A DNA stretch of 19,218 nucleotides from contig JBKJML010000193.1 of NCBI GenBank assembly GCA_046596415.1, positions 1 to 19,218 of the forward strand, in the 5' to 3' direction. Both the position numbers and the translations under genes were made by a program. This stretch comes from JBKJML01 sp046596415 (GTDB lineage: Bacteria; Actinomycetota; Thermoleophilia; Gaiellales; Gaiellaceae). The notes beneath the pieces were generated by a model. It did no database searches and had not been told where the DNA came from. It saw only the letters and a program-made list of their open reading frames with translations. Positions within the stretch are counted from its first letter, which is position 1; every line of letters starts with the position of its first letter. Positions 12,186 through 19,218 of the stretch are shown here, one piece after another.

Positions 12186-13200
12186 GCAAGCCGAGAGCCT
12201 GCTGATTCCAGGGCACGCGGTGGGTCACGCCGGCACCGCGCAGCTCGTCGCGATGGGCGAGGTACCAGTCGTAGGTCTCGATCAAGGTGTCAGCGTTCGA
12301 GAGCATCGGCTCCCAGCCGAGCACGCGTTGCGCCTTCTCGATCGAGACGAACGAGTCCTTGTGAGCGGTCTTGTAGTGCCATTCAGCGAGGGGCGACAGC
12401 CGCGCGAACTCGAGCGCGCGGAGCGCGAACTCCGCCGGGCGTGCCGGCACCGGGCGCAGGCGAGAGCCGGATCCCGCATGGTCGATCAGCGCCTGGAGGT
12501 CTGCGCGCACGGTGCCGAACTCGCCGGAGCCGACATTCACCGCTTCGCCGGCGACGTCGGCGTCGAAGCAGCGGACGATCGCGTCGACGAGGTCCTCGAC
12601 GGCAAGGAGTTGGTAGCGGTTCGAGCCGTCGCCGAGGATCGGAATCCGGCGCCCCTCCCGGATCCAGTCGAAGAGGATCTCGAAGACGCCGAGCCGCTCT
12701 GCCCCGACAAAGGTCTTGGGGCGCACGATCGTGACCTCGAGCCCGCGCTGCCCGAACGCGTGGCACACCGCTTCTGCCTCGATCTTCGAGGCGCCGTAGG
12801 CGCCGACTCCGACCAGAGGGTCGTCCTCGTGGATCGGGTGGCGCTCCGGCACCCCGTACACCGCAGTCGAGGAGATCAGCACCACTCGCCGCACCCCCGC
12901 CTGCAGTGCGGCGGCGAGGAGAGTTGCCGTGCCGTCGACGTTCACAGAGCGAATCGACTCGCTCGATGCCTGAATCGGCAGCGCCGCTGCTGCGTGGACG
13001 AGGACGTCGGCGCCGTCGACGAGCTCGGCCGCGCGCCGCCCGTCACGGATGTCGCCGCGGAGCTCTTCGACCGACCGTTCGAGCTCCGCGTCGTCGAGTG
13101 GAGCGAGATCGAGCGAGCGGACCGTGTGCCCGTCGGCGAGGAGCCGCCGGGAGAGATGCAGGCCGAGGAAGCCTGCGCCGCCTGAGATCGCTACGACCAC
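12169..13200 (-). CDS. NAD-dependent epimerase/dehydratase (extended SDR)
   Basis: Extended SDR of about 343 aa, probably acting on a nucleotide sugar or related substrate (UDP-glucose 4-epimerase-like or 3-beta-HSD-like; the substrate cannot be told). The nucleotide-binding motif SGGAGFLG is within the first dozen residues, followed by DLAPLDD, GDIRD, VHAAA, and the active site VLISSTAVYG (Ser/Thr) with AYGASKIEAE (Tyr-x3-Lys). The C-terminal half has VRPKTFVGAERLG, GSNRYQLLAVEDLVDAI and FVSIEKAQRVLGWEP, typical of the family. GTG 13200 puts the Rossmann strand at the N-terminus; a TTG at 13263 is less likely because it overlaps the divergent STAS start. Its 3' end meets the RAYT gene tail to tail with overlap. 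Confidence 0.87.
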   Translation of the reverse strand: MVVAISGGAGFLGLHLSRRLLADGHTVRSLDLAPLDDAELERSVEELRGDIRDGRRAAELVDGADVLVHAAAALPIQASSESIRSVNVDGTATLLAAALQAGVRRVVLISSTAVYGVPERHPIHEDDPLVGVGAYGASKIEAEAVCHAFGQRGLEVTIVRPKTFVGAERLGVFEILFDWIREGRRIPILGDGSNRYQLLAVEDLVDAIVRCFDADVAGEAVNVGSGEFGTVRADLQALIDHAGSGSRLRPVPARPAEFALRALEFARLSPLAEWHYKTAHKDSFVSIEKAQRVLGWEPMLSNADTLIETYDWYLAHRDELRGAGVTHRVPWNQQALGLLKRLS

Positions 13201-13262
13201 TAGGCGGGTGAGGCTAGCTGTCCAGGCGCCGCACCCGGTCCGATACTGGTTGAATCTCGACA

Positions 13263-13634
13263 ATGCCTATGAACGAAGGAGACTCGACCGCCCGGCCGGG
13301 ACCCGTACTGGGCGTCGATCGTTCGGAGGCCGCCACCGTCGTCCGACTTGCCGGTGAGCTCGACCTCTACAACGCACCGGCCCTGCGCGAGACGCTCGTC
13401 GGTCTTGCAGGGGAGCGGCCCGCCCGGCTCGTGCTCGATCTGACAGAGGTGGAGTTCGTCGACTCGACCGCTCTCGGCGTCCTGATCGAGGCGCGCTCAC
13501 GGATGGACGACCGGAAGGCGTTCCTCCTCGCGGCACCGGGTCTCGAGACTCACCGGGCGCTCAAGATCTCCGGGCTCGACCAGCACCTGACGGTGCACGC
13601 CACGCTGGCCGACGCACTCGCCGCGCAGCTCTAG
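13263..13634 (+). CDS. STAS-domain anti-sigma factor antagonist
   Basis: Single STAS domain (SpoIIAA/RsbV type), 123 aa, cytoplasmic. Residues about 23-122 fit: VVRLAGELDLYNAPALRETL, then LVLDLTEVEFVDSTALGVLIEA, with the predicted phospho-acceptor Ser68 in the DST motif. Such proteins bind and sequester an anti-sigma kinase when dephosphorylated. No cognate RsbW-like kinase is next to it. ATG 13263 and ATG 13269 are both possible starts. It diverges from the epimerase (62 nt), and its stop shares the palindromic CTAG (13631-13634) with the stop of the convergent methyltransferase gene. Confidence 0.92.
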   Translation: MPMNEGDSTARPGPVLGVDRSEAATVVRLAGELDLYNAPALRETLVGLAGERPARLVLDLTEVEFVDSTALGVLIEARSRMDDRKAFLLAAPGLETHRALKISGLDQHLTVHATLADALAAQL

Positions 13635-14758
13635 CCGGCCAGCAGCCGTTCGAGCGCGGGCTCGAGTGCGAGCGAGTCTCGGAGCTCCTCGTACGCACGC
13701 CGCGCTCCCGCACCGGCCGGCCGGCCGCGCACGGCACGGATGAGGACGTTCTTCGGCGTATGCTCGAGCTCGACGAACTCGACGAGCTGCGTGCGGTAGC
13801 CCGCGAGCTCGAGGAGTTGCGCGCGCAACGAGTCGGTGATCACGGTTGCGAAGCGCTCCTTCGAGAGGCCGTGCCGCAGCAGCGGCGCGAGGAGGTCGCT
13901 GCGGAGCTGCCGGTACGCCTCCTTGTGGCAGCACGGGACGGCCAGAATCGCGTCCGCCTGCCAGCGTACGGCCTGTGCAAGCGCCTCGTCGGTCGCCGTG
14001 TCGCAGGCGTGGAGCGAGACGACGAGGTCGACCTTTCGCCCTGCATCGAATGACGCAATGTCGCCGCGCTCGAACCGCAGGCCCGAGACCCCGGATCGCT
14101 CTACGAGCGCCGCGCACGTCGCAACGACGTCCTCCTTCAGGTCGAGGCCGACGATGTCGACCTCGAAGCCACGCAACTCCGTCAGGAAGTGGTGCAGCGC
14201 GAACGTGAGGTAGGACTTGCCGCAGCCGAAGTCGACGACGCGCAATCGCCCGTCGGGAGCAAGCGCGGGAACGACGTCGTCGACGAGCTCGAGGAACCGG
14301 TTGACCTGACGGAACTTGGCCGTCCGTGCCTTCTTCACCTGCCCGTCCGAGGTCATCACCCCGAGCTCGACGAGGAACGGCACCGGCACGCCCTCCTCGA
14401 GCAGCGAGCGTTTCTTGCGGTCATGAGCGCGGTCGGCCTGCGGGCGGGTCGGCGGCCGGCGCAGGACGCGGTCGCCGAGCACCTGCCAGTCGGCCCCCTC
14501 GGTCTGCAGCAGCGCCTGCCGGAAGCGTGAAGAGAGAAGGACGGCGATCGCATCGCGCGCCGCGGCGGGAGTCAGGTTCTCGTCGATCGTCCGGTCGGCG
14601 AGCTTGCTCGTGAGCCGGTAGCGCAGCCCGTCGCGGAGCTCGACCGGCGCCACGGTCACCCTGCTCGGGCCAGCGCCGCGGCGTGGCTTGCTGAGGACGC
14701 CGTGCGTGAGAGCACCGTCGGCGAAGACGCGGTCGAGGAGGGATTCGAGCTCGGTCAC
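13631..14758 (-). CDS. Class I SAM-dependent methyltransferase (Methyltransf_32-like)
   Basis: Predicted 375-aa methyltransferase. An N-terminal region of about 110 residues of unknown fold is followed by RKKRSLLEEGVPVPFLVELG and KFRQVNRFLELVDDV, then SAM motif I VVDFGCGKSYLTFAL near residues 174-188. Further on come DIVGLDLKEDVV, VVSLHACDTATDEALA and AVPCCHKEAYRQL. The LHACDTATDEA/PCCHKE pair is characteristic of the PF13679 family, which includes eukaryotic METTL25/TRM13-like proteins; the bacterial substrate is unknown to me, with RNA a guess. GTG 14758 was chosen because homology begins there and it follows the flavoprotein stop by 10 nt on the same strand. Longer starts would run inside that gene. 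Confidence 0.8.
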   Translation of the reverse strand: MTELESLLDRVFADGALTHGVLSKPRRGAGPSRVTVAPVELRDGLRYRLTSKLADRTIDENLTPAAARDAIAVLLSSRFRQALLQTEGADWQVLGDRVLRRPPTRPQADRAHDRKKRSLLEEGVPVPFLVELGVMTSDGQVKKARTAKFRQVNRFLELVDDVVPALAPDGRLRVVDFGCGKSYLTFALHHFLTELRGFEVDIVGLDLKEDVVATCAALVERSGVSGLRFERGDIASFDAGRKVDLVVSLHACDTATDEALAQAVRWQADAILAVPCCHKEAYRQLRSDLLAPLLRHGLSKERFATVITDSLRAQLLELAGYRTQLVEFVELEHTPKNVLIRAVRGRPAGAGARRAYEELRDSLALEPALERLLAG

Positions 14759-14768
14759 CCCGCTCAGG

Positions 14769-16133
14769 TTAGAGGCCGTACTCCTCGAGCAACCGCAGCC
14801 AGACCTCGCTGCGGGTCGGAAACGACGGCACGGCGTGCCACAGTCGCTCGAGCGGCACCTCGGCGACGACCGCGATCGTCGCAGCGTGGACCCACTCGGC
14901 GACGTCCGTGCCGGTGAACGTGGCGCCGACGACGATCCGCCGCTCCTCGTCGACGACGAGCCGTGAGGTGCCGGGCGCGCCGCGACCGACGAAGCTGCCG
15001 CCGGCATTGTCGCCGGTCTCCTGGTCGACGGCCCGCACATTCAACCCCGCCTCCTGTGCGCCGGCGAGCGTGTAGCCGACAGCGGCCACCTGTGGGTCGG
15101 TGAAGATCACTCGCGGCGATCGAAAGCCGTCGGAGGCGATCGCAACCTCGTGGCCGAGGATCCGGTCGGCGGCGAGGCGGGCCTGGTACTTCCCCATGTG
15201 TGTGAGGAGCGCGCGCCCGTTGACGTCCCCGACCGCGTAGAGCCAGTCGTGCGCCGTCGAGCGGAGGTCGTCGGCGACCTCGATCGCCGCCCCCGCCTCG
15301 AGCCCGATCGTTTCCAGCCCGAGCTCGACGGTCGCCGGGCGCCGGCCGACCCCGACGAGCAGCTCGTCGCCCTCGACGGTCGATCCGTCGGCGAGCGTCA
15401 CCGAAACGGAGCCGTTCCGCGCCACCCGCTCGGCCTTCACGCCGGTGCGCACGTCGACTCCGGCCGCACGGAGCGCCGCCTCGACCTGCTCGGACGCGAA
15501 CGGTTCCTCGCGGGCGATCAGTCGCGGGCCGCCCTCGACCAGGCTCACGTGCGAACCGAGCGACGACCACGCCTGCGCCATCTCGACGCCGACGACGCCG
15601 CCGCCGAGGATCACGAGGCGGGCCGGCACGACCTTCGCCGTCGTCGCCTCCCGGTTCGTCCAGACGCCCGCCTCGGCGAGGCCGGGGATCGGCGGCAGGA
15701 ACGGGACGCTGCCGGTCGCGACGACGACGGCGCGGCGCGCGAGCAGCGTGTCTTCGCCGACTGAGACGCGGCGCTCACCGTCGAACCGCGCGCGCCCGCG
15801 GACGAGGACGACGCCGCGCTCCTCGAGCCAGGGAAGCTGCACCGCGTCGTCGAGGTCGTGCACCACCTCGTCACGGCGAGCAAGGACCGCTCCTACGTCG
15901 AGTGCGCCGGTCGCCGCCTCCGCGGCACCCGGGATCCGCCGCACCTCGGCGAGTGCCTCCGCGGGGCGCAGTAGCGCTTTCGACGGCATGCACGCGTAGT
16001 ACGAGCACTCGCCGCCGACGAGGTGCCCCTCGACGATCGCCACCTCGACCCCTCCCTCGGCGAGGCGGCCCGCGGCGACCTCGCCCGCTGGCCCCGCGCC
16101 GATCACGATCACGTCGAAGCTTCGTTCTGCCAT
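14769..16133 (-). CDS. Dihydrolipoyl dehydrogenase-like flavoprotein disulfide reductase
   Basis: FAD- and NAD(P)-dependent pyridine nucleotide-disulfide oxidoreductase, 454 aa. The FAD motif VIVIGAGPAGEVAAGRLAEG is at about 8-27. The redox disulfide is Cys43/Cys48 in GGECSYYACMPSK, with the normal spacing but SYYA in place of LNVG. A second nucleotide-binding motif, LVILGGGVVGVEMAQ, and the FAD-contact YAVGDVNG are present. In the C-terminal interface the usual HPTxSE reads FPTRSE (438-443), so the catalytic His that normally pairs with Glu is Phe. It may act on something other than lipoamide. No 2-oxoacid dehydrogenase subunits are adjacent. ATG 16133 follows AGAGGAG; the in-frame ATG at 16151 overlaps that site. 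Co-transcribed with the downstream methyltransferase and probably the upstream membrane protein. Confidence 0.85.
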   Translation of the reverse strand: MAERSFDVIVIGAGPAGEVAAGRLAEGGVEVAIVEGHLVGGECSYYACMPSKALLRPAEALAEVRRIPGAAEAATGALDVGAVLARRDEVVHDLDDAVQLPWLEERGVVLVRGRARFDGERRVSVGEDTLLARRAVVVATGSVPFLPPIPGLAEAGVWTNREATTAKVVPARLVILGGGVVGVEMAQAWSSLGSHVSLVEGGPRLIAREEPFASEQVEAALRAAGVDVRTGVKAERVARNGSVSVTLADGSTVEGDELLVGVGRRPATVELGLETIGLEAGAAIEVADDLRSTAHDWLYAVGDVNGRALLTHMGKYQARLAADRILGHEVAIASDGFRSPRVIFTDPQVAAVGYTLAGAQEAGLNVRAVDQETGDNAGGSFVGRGAPGTSRLVVDEERRIVVGATFTGTDVAEWVHAATIAVVAEVPLERLWHAVPSFPTRSEVWLRLLEEYGL

Positions 16134-16193
16134 CCGTTGCGCTCCTCTCATCGGCCGGGACGAGGAAAGAGTCTCACGGGACAGGCAGCCGTT

Positions 16194-16556
16194 TCAGGAG
16201 CGCCAGACGACGAGCCGGCGCGGCTGGCCCTCGAGCGTTCCGTAAATCGAGACCTTGCGGCCACGGAGCATCCCCGGCGCACCAGGCGGGAGGCCGTCGA
16301 TCGCAACTCTGACGCCATGACAACCACGCGAGCCGCAGAGGCGTGGCCGCTCGGCCGTACCGACCCAGCCGCTGACGAGCAGCGGGTCGCTCGTCAGTGC
16401 GACGACCGCCTGCTCCACCGTCACCACCGGCCGTTCGTGCGTCCAGGCGGGCGCGCTCGAACCGACCACGACGAGCGCCGCGCCGATGCAGAGGATCCCG
16501 AAGAGGACGTCCGCCGGCCTGAGCGTACGGCGCCGGTCCTCGAACTCGATCGCCAT
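16194..16556 (-). CDS. Small membrane-anchored protein of unknown function, OB-like outer part
   Basis: 120-aa protein I do not recognise by name. A basic N-terminus (EFEDRRRTLRP) is followed by one strong membrane helix at about 17-38 (VLFGILCIGAALVVVGSSAP). The remaining 80 residues are predicted to be outside and are beta-rich, with DPLLVSGWVGT, a Cys pair in LCGSRGCHG that could form a disulfide, and GRKVSIYGTLEGQPRRLVV. The VxGxV...VxVxG pattern recalls small OB-fold domains such as CcmE-like proteins, but heme-binding residues are not identifiable. ATG 16556 is the only sensible start, with a weak ribosome site. The flavoprotein gene lies 60 nt downstream on the same strand. Confidence 0.6.
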   Translation of the reverse strand: MAIEFEDRRRTLRPADVLFGILCIGAALVVVGSSAPAWTHERPVVTVEQAVVALTSDPLLVSGWVGTAERPRLCGSRGCHGVRVAIDGLPPGAPGMLRGRKVSIYGTLEGQPRRLVVWRS

Positions 16557-16657
16557 GCGGAGTCAGACGCACGCGGTCGTGGATAGTTGCCGCGGGATTT
16601 TTCAGGATTCAGCGAGACGACACGCTACGCTGCAAGGAGATGGAGGAGTTCACCAAA

Positions 16658-16981
16658 GTGCGCCTCGCTCGGAACGAGTCGCTGTTTCGCGATGTGAACG
16701 AGAAGATCAACGACGCGGCGCAGGCGCATGGCTCGGTTCCTGACGGCCATGTGTACTCGTTCTTCTGCGAGTGCTCCGACATCGCGTGCGTCGATCGTGT
16801 GGAGCTGACCCTCTCGGAGTACCAAGCCATCCGCGGCGACGGAAAGCGGTTCGCCATTGCAGCTGGGCACGCCGTCGCTGCGATCGAGGACGTCGTCGAG
16901 GTCGAAGCCGACCACCATGTCGTCGAGAAGGTCGGCGTCGCCGGCGACGTTGCAGAACGCCTGGATCCGAGAGCCGACTAG
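16658..16981 (+). CDS. Small conserved-looking protein with a C-x-C-x4-C motif
   Basis: 107-aa soluble protein of unknown function. The N-terminus (RLARNESLFRDVNEKINDAA) is helical. It is followed by FFCECSDIACVDRVELTLSEY, holding Cys-x-Cys-x4-Cys, then IRGDGKRFAIAAGHAV, and a valine-rich end with DHHVVEKVG. I recall similar actinobacterial proteins of unknown function, so it is probably a real family; the cysteines and His could bind a metal. GTG 16658 is preferred because GGAGGAG sits 9 nt upstream; ATG 16640 would need a ribosome site abutting the codon. It stands alone between the divergent membrane-protein gene and fdh, whose start is 68 nt beyond its stop. Confidence 0.7.
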   Translation: MRLARNESLFRDVNEKINDAAQAHGSVPDGHVYSFFCECSDIACVDRVELTLSEYQAIRGDGKRFAIAAGHAVAAIEDVVEVEADHHVVEKVGVAGDVAERLDPRAD

Positions 16982-17049
16982 AGATCTCCGAAACCAGTCG
17001 TTGCGAACGATCACAGCGGCGAAACTTCCAACTCGAGGGGTGAGACGGA

Positions 17050-18252
17050 ATGACCAAGGTCCTCTGCGTCCTCTACGACGATCCGGTCAACGGGTATCCG
17101 CCGCCGTATGCACGCGACGGCATTCCTCGGATCGAGCGGTACTTCGACGGCCAGACGACTCCGACACCGCAGGGGGTCGATTTCGAGCCGGGCGAGCTGC
17201 TCGGGAGTGTCTCCGGTGAGCTCGGTCTGCGCCGTTTCCTGGAGGAGCGCGGTCACGAGCTCGTGGTGACGTCGGACAAGGACGGGCCGGGCTCCGTGTT
17301 CGAGCGCGAGCTCGAGGACGCGGAGATCGTGATCTCGCAGCCTTTCTGGCCCGCATATCTGACCGAGGAGCGGATCGCGAAGGCGCCGAAGCTGAAGCTC
17401 GCCGTGACCGCCGGGATCGGCTCGGATCACGTCGATCTGCAGGCGGCGATCGACCGTGGGATCACCGTGGCCGAAGTGACGTACTGCAACAGCATCAGCG
17501 TCGCCGAGCACGTGATGATGCTGATCCTCTCCCTCGTGCGCAACTACATCCCGTCCTACCGGCAGGTCGTCGACGGCGGTTGGAACATCGCCGACTGCGT
17601 GTCCCGCGAGTACGACCTCGAGGGGATGCAGGTCGGTACCGTCGCAGCCGGGAGAATCGGCTCGGCCGTGCTTCGGCGCCTGAAGCCCTTCGAGGTCGGA
17701 CTGCACTACTTCGACCGGCACCGCCTACCGGCGGACGTCGAGCAGGAGCTGGGTGTCACCTATCACGCCGACGTCGAGTCGATGCTGAGTGTCTGCGACG
17801 TGGTCACGATCAATGCACCGCTGCATCCCGAGACCGAGCACCTGTTCGACGACGCGCTGATCGGCAAGATGAAACGCGGCGCCTACCTCGTCAACACCGC
17901 CCGCGGCAAGATCTGCGACCGCGACGCGGTGGTGCGGGCGCTTGAGAGCGGCCAGCTCGCAGGCTACGCCGGCGACGTCTGGTTCCCGCAGCCTGCACCG
18001 AAGGATCACCCGTGGCGCACGATGCCGCATCACGGCATGACGCCGCATACCTCCGGCTCGTCACTCTCGGCACAGGCCCGATACGCGGCGGGAACCCGCG
18101 AGATCCTGGAGTGCTGGTTCGACGAGCGTCCGATCCGTGAGGAGTACCTGATCGTCGATGGCGGCAAGCTCGCCGGCGCGGGCGCTCACTCCTACAGCGC
18201 CGGCAACGCCACCGCCGGCTCCGACGAGGCGTCGCGATTCACTAGTGGCTGA
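17050..18252 (+). CDS. fdh: NAD-dependent formate dehydrogenase (D-2-hydroxyacid dehydrogenase family)
   Basis: Cofactor-free soluble enzyme oxidising formate to CO2 with NAD+. The 400-aa protein closely follows the Pseudomonas sp. 101 enzyme as I remember it, from KVLCVLYDDPVNGYP to the C-terminal GAHSYSAGNATAGSDEA. Known active-site residues are all present, offset by one: Asn147 (YCNS), Arg285 (NTARGKICDRDA), Asp309 and Gln314 (GDVWFPQPAP), and His333 (TPHTSG). The nucleotide loop GTVAAGRIG followed by YFDRHRLP, with Asp at the end of the second strand, indicates NAD rather than NADP. ATG 17050 follows GAGGGG. Its stop overlaps a GTG start of the formate-tetrahydrofolate ligase gene, so formate can be oxidised or activated by co-expressed enzymes. 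Confidence 0.96.
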   Translation: MTKVLCVLYDDPVNGYPPPYARDGIPRIERYFDGQTTPTPQGVDFEPGELLGSVSGELGLRRFLEERGHELVVTSDKDGPGSVFERELEDAEIVISQPFWPAYLTEERIAKAPKLKLAVTAGIGSDHVDLQAAIDRGITVAEVTYCNSISVAEHVMMLILSLVRNYIPSYRQVVDGGWNIADCVSREYDLEGMQVGTVAAGRIGSAVLRRLKPFEVGLHYFDRHRLPADVEQELGVTYHADVESMLSVCDVVTINAPLHPETEHLFDDALIGKMKRGAYLVNTARGKICDRDAVVRALESGQLAGYAGDVWFPQPAPKDHPWRTMPHHGMTPHTSGSSLSAQARYAAGTREILECWFDERPIREEYLIVDGGKLAGAGAHSYSAGNATAGSDEASRFTSG

Positions 18253-19218
18253 GACCATGCCGTCGAGCCTCGAGATCGCGCAGGCCGCGCAGCTCCGCCC
18301 GATCGGACAGGTCGCGGCGGCGGCGGGTCTCGAGCCCGACGAGGTCGAGCCGTACGGCCGCTACAAGGCCAAGATCGACCTCTCCGTGCTCGAGCGGTTG
18401 CAGGGAAGGCCCGATGCGAAGCTGATCTGCGTCACGGCGATCACCCCGACGAAGGCCGGCGAGGGCAAGACGACGACTGCCGTCTCGCTCACGCAAGGGC
18501 TCGGCGCGATCGGCAAACGGGCCGTCCTCTGCCTGCGCGAGGCGTCTGTCGGGCCGGTCTTCGGGATCAAGGGTGGCGCCGCAGGCGGCGGCTACACGCA
18601 GGTGCTGCCGATGGAGGACCTGAACCTCCACTTCACCGGCGACATCCACGCGATCGGGGCGGCCAACAATCTGCTCGCCGCGATGCTCGATTCGCACATC
18701 CTGCACGGAAACGTGCTCGGCATCGACCCGCTCTCGATCACCTGGCGCCGATGCGTCGACATGAACGACCGCGCGCTCCGCCAGATCGCAATCGGGCTGG
18801 GCGGACGAGCGAACGGTTACGTGCGGGAGAGCGGGTTCGACATCACCGCCGCGTCGGAGGTGATGGCGATCGTCGCCGTGGCACGCGATCTGCACGACCT
18901 CCGCACCCGGCTCGGCGCGATCACCGTCGGGCACAGCTTCGCAGGCGATGCGATCACTGCGGAGCAACTGAAGGCCGCGGGCGCAATGACCGTCCTCCTC
19001 AAGGACGCGCTGAAGCCGAACCTCGTGCAGACCCTGGAGGGGCAACCCGCGATCGTCCACTGCGGGCCTTTCGCCAACATCGCTCACGGCAACAACTCGC
19101 TCGTCGCCGACCGCGCCGCGCTGAAGCTCGGCGACTACGTCGTGACCGAGAGCGGCTTCGGCTCCGACATGGGGATGGAGAAGTTCCTCAACATCGTCTG
19201 CCGGATCGGCGGGCTCGC
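18246..19218 (+). CDS. fhs: Formate-tetrahydrofolate ligase, 3' end cut by window
   Basis: ATP-dependent activation of formate to 10-formyl-tetrahydrofolate, the entry of formate into C1 metabolism. About 324 residues of an expected 550-560 are present, and the frame is open to the window edge. Visible motifs: PYGRYKAKIDLSVLERL, the P-loop TPTKAGEGKTTT, REASVGPVFGIKGGAAGGGY, NLHFTGDIHAI, VLGIDPLSITWRRCVDMNDR, FDITAASEVMAI, HCGPFANIAHGNNS and SGFGSDMGMEKFLNI, all typical of FTHFS. The start is either GTG 18246, overlapping the fdh stop by 7 nt, or ATG 18258, 5 nt after it. Tight coupling with fdh supports a shared role in formate use. Confidence 0.95.

Noticed and set aside
12186..13185. Possible long C-terminal domain of the RAYT
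   Set aside because: The translation is the exact antisense of the epimerase gene and lacks any recognisable fold; treated as readthrough, not as a real domain.
18242..19087. Minus-strand open frame (281 codons) opposite fhs
   Set aside because: It is the complement of an unmistakable formate-tetrahydrofolate ligase and has no domain of its own.
1..19218. tRNA, rRNA, CRISPR array, prophage or integrase-linked island
   Set aside because: No tRNA-like cloverleaf, repeat-spacer array, phage gene or integrase was seen; the RAYT is the only mobile-type gene.

Overview
This window is chromosomal DNA from a high-GC bacterium (about two thirds G+C by eye, with GTG and TTG starts common). The gene content points to an actinobacterium: FAD-dependent thymidylate synthase ThyX, an ECF sigma factor with an RskA-like anti-sigma factor, a STAS antagonist, an archaeal-like FolE2/MptA cyclohydrolase and a Fpg that begins MPELPEVE. 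A soil Thermoleophilia lineage (Gaiellales/Solirubrobacterales) is my best guess from general resemblance; this is inference, not a database result. I see no rRNA, tRNA, CRISPR array or prophage. Genes are tightly packed and no gap between genes exceeds 300 bases.

Left part (1-5430): an R. etli-type L-asparaginase (-) diverges from Fpg (+). Fpg converges on a small histidine-kinase-like protein with a degraded ATPase domain; that gene diverges from folE2 (+). folE2 converges on an SOD-like/plsY operon (-). The SOD-like gene is divergent to a second, normal Mn-type SOD, which ends in a perfect GC-rich hairpin.

Middle (5443-9936): two tandem secreted paralogues (-), each with a cupredoxin-like domain that has lost its copper ligands and a shared C-terminal module. 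They diverge from an atypical SDR resembling pteridine reductases, followed by an ECF sigma/anti-sigma pair with a 4-bp overlap. ThyX converges on that pair and is the last gene of a kynureninase-like/greA/thyX operon (-).

Right part (11600-19218): a REP-associated tyrosine transposase (RAYT) with an intact HUH/Tyr site but no stop of its own, preceded by a perfect palindrome. The 18-base core of that palindrome recurs exactly about 9.8 kb away. Then come an extended-SDR epimerase (-), a STAS protein (+), an operon of a membrane OB-like protein, a dihydrolipoyl-dehydrogenase-like flavoprotein and a SAM methyltransferase (-), a small Cys-motif protein (+), and finally NAD-dependent formate dehydrogenase overlapping formate-tetrahydrofolate ligase (+, cut by the window end).

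Two themes recur. One is folate/C1 metabolism: folE2, a pteridine-reductase-like SDR, thyX, fdh and fhs. The other is redox proteins with altered active sites: the SOD-like paralogue, the cupredoxin-like pair, the SDR and the flavoprotein. The most interesting items are the RAYT/REP pair, the cupredoxin-like paralogues, the divergent SOD pair and the formate operon.
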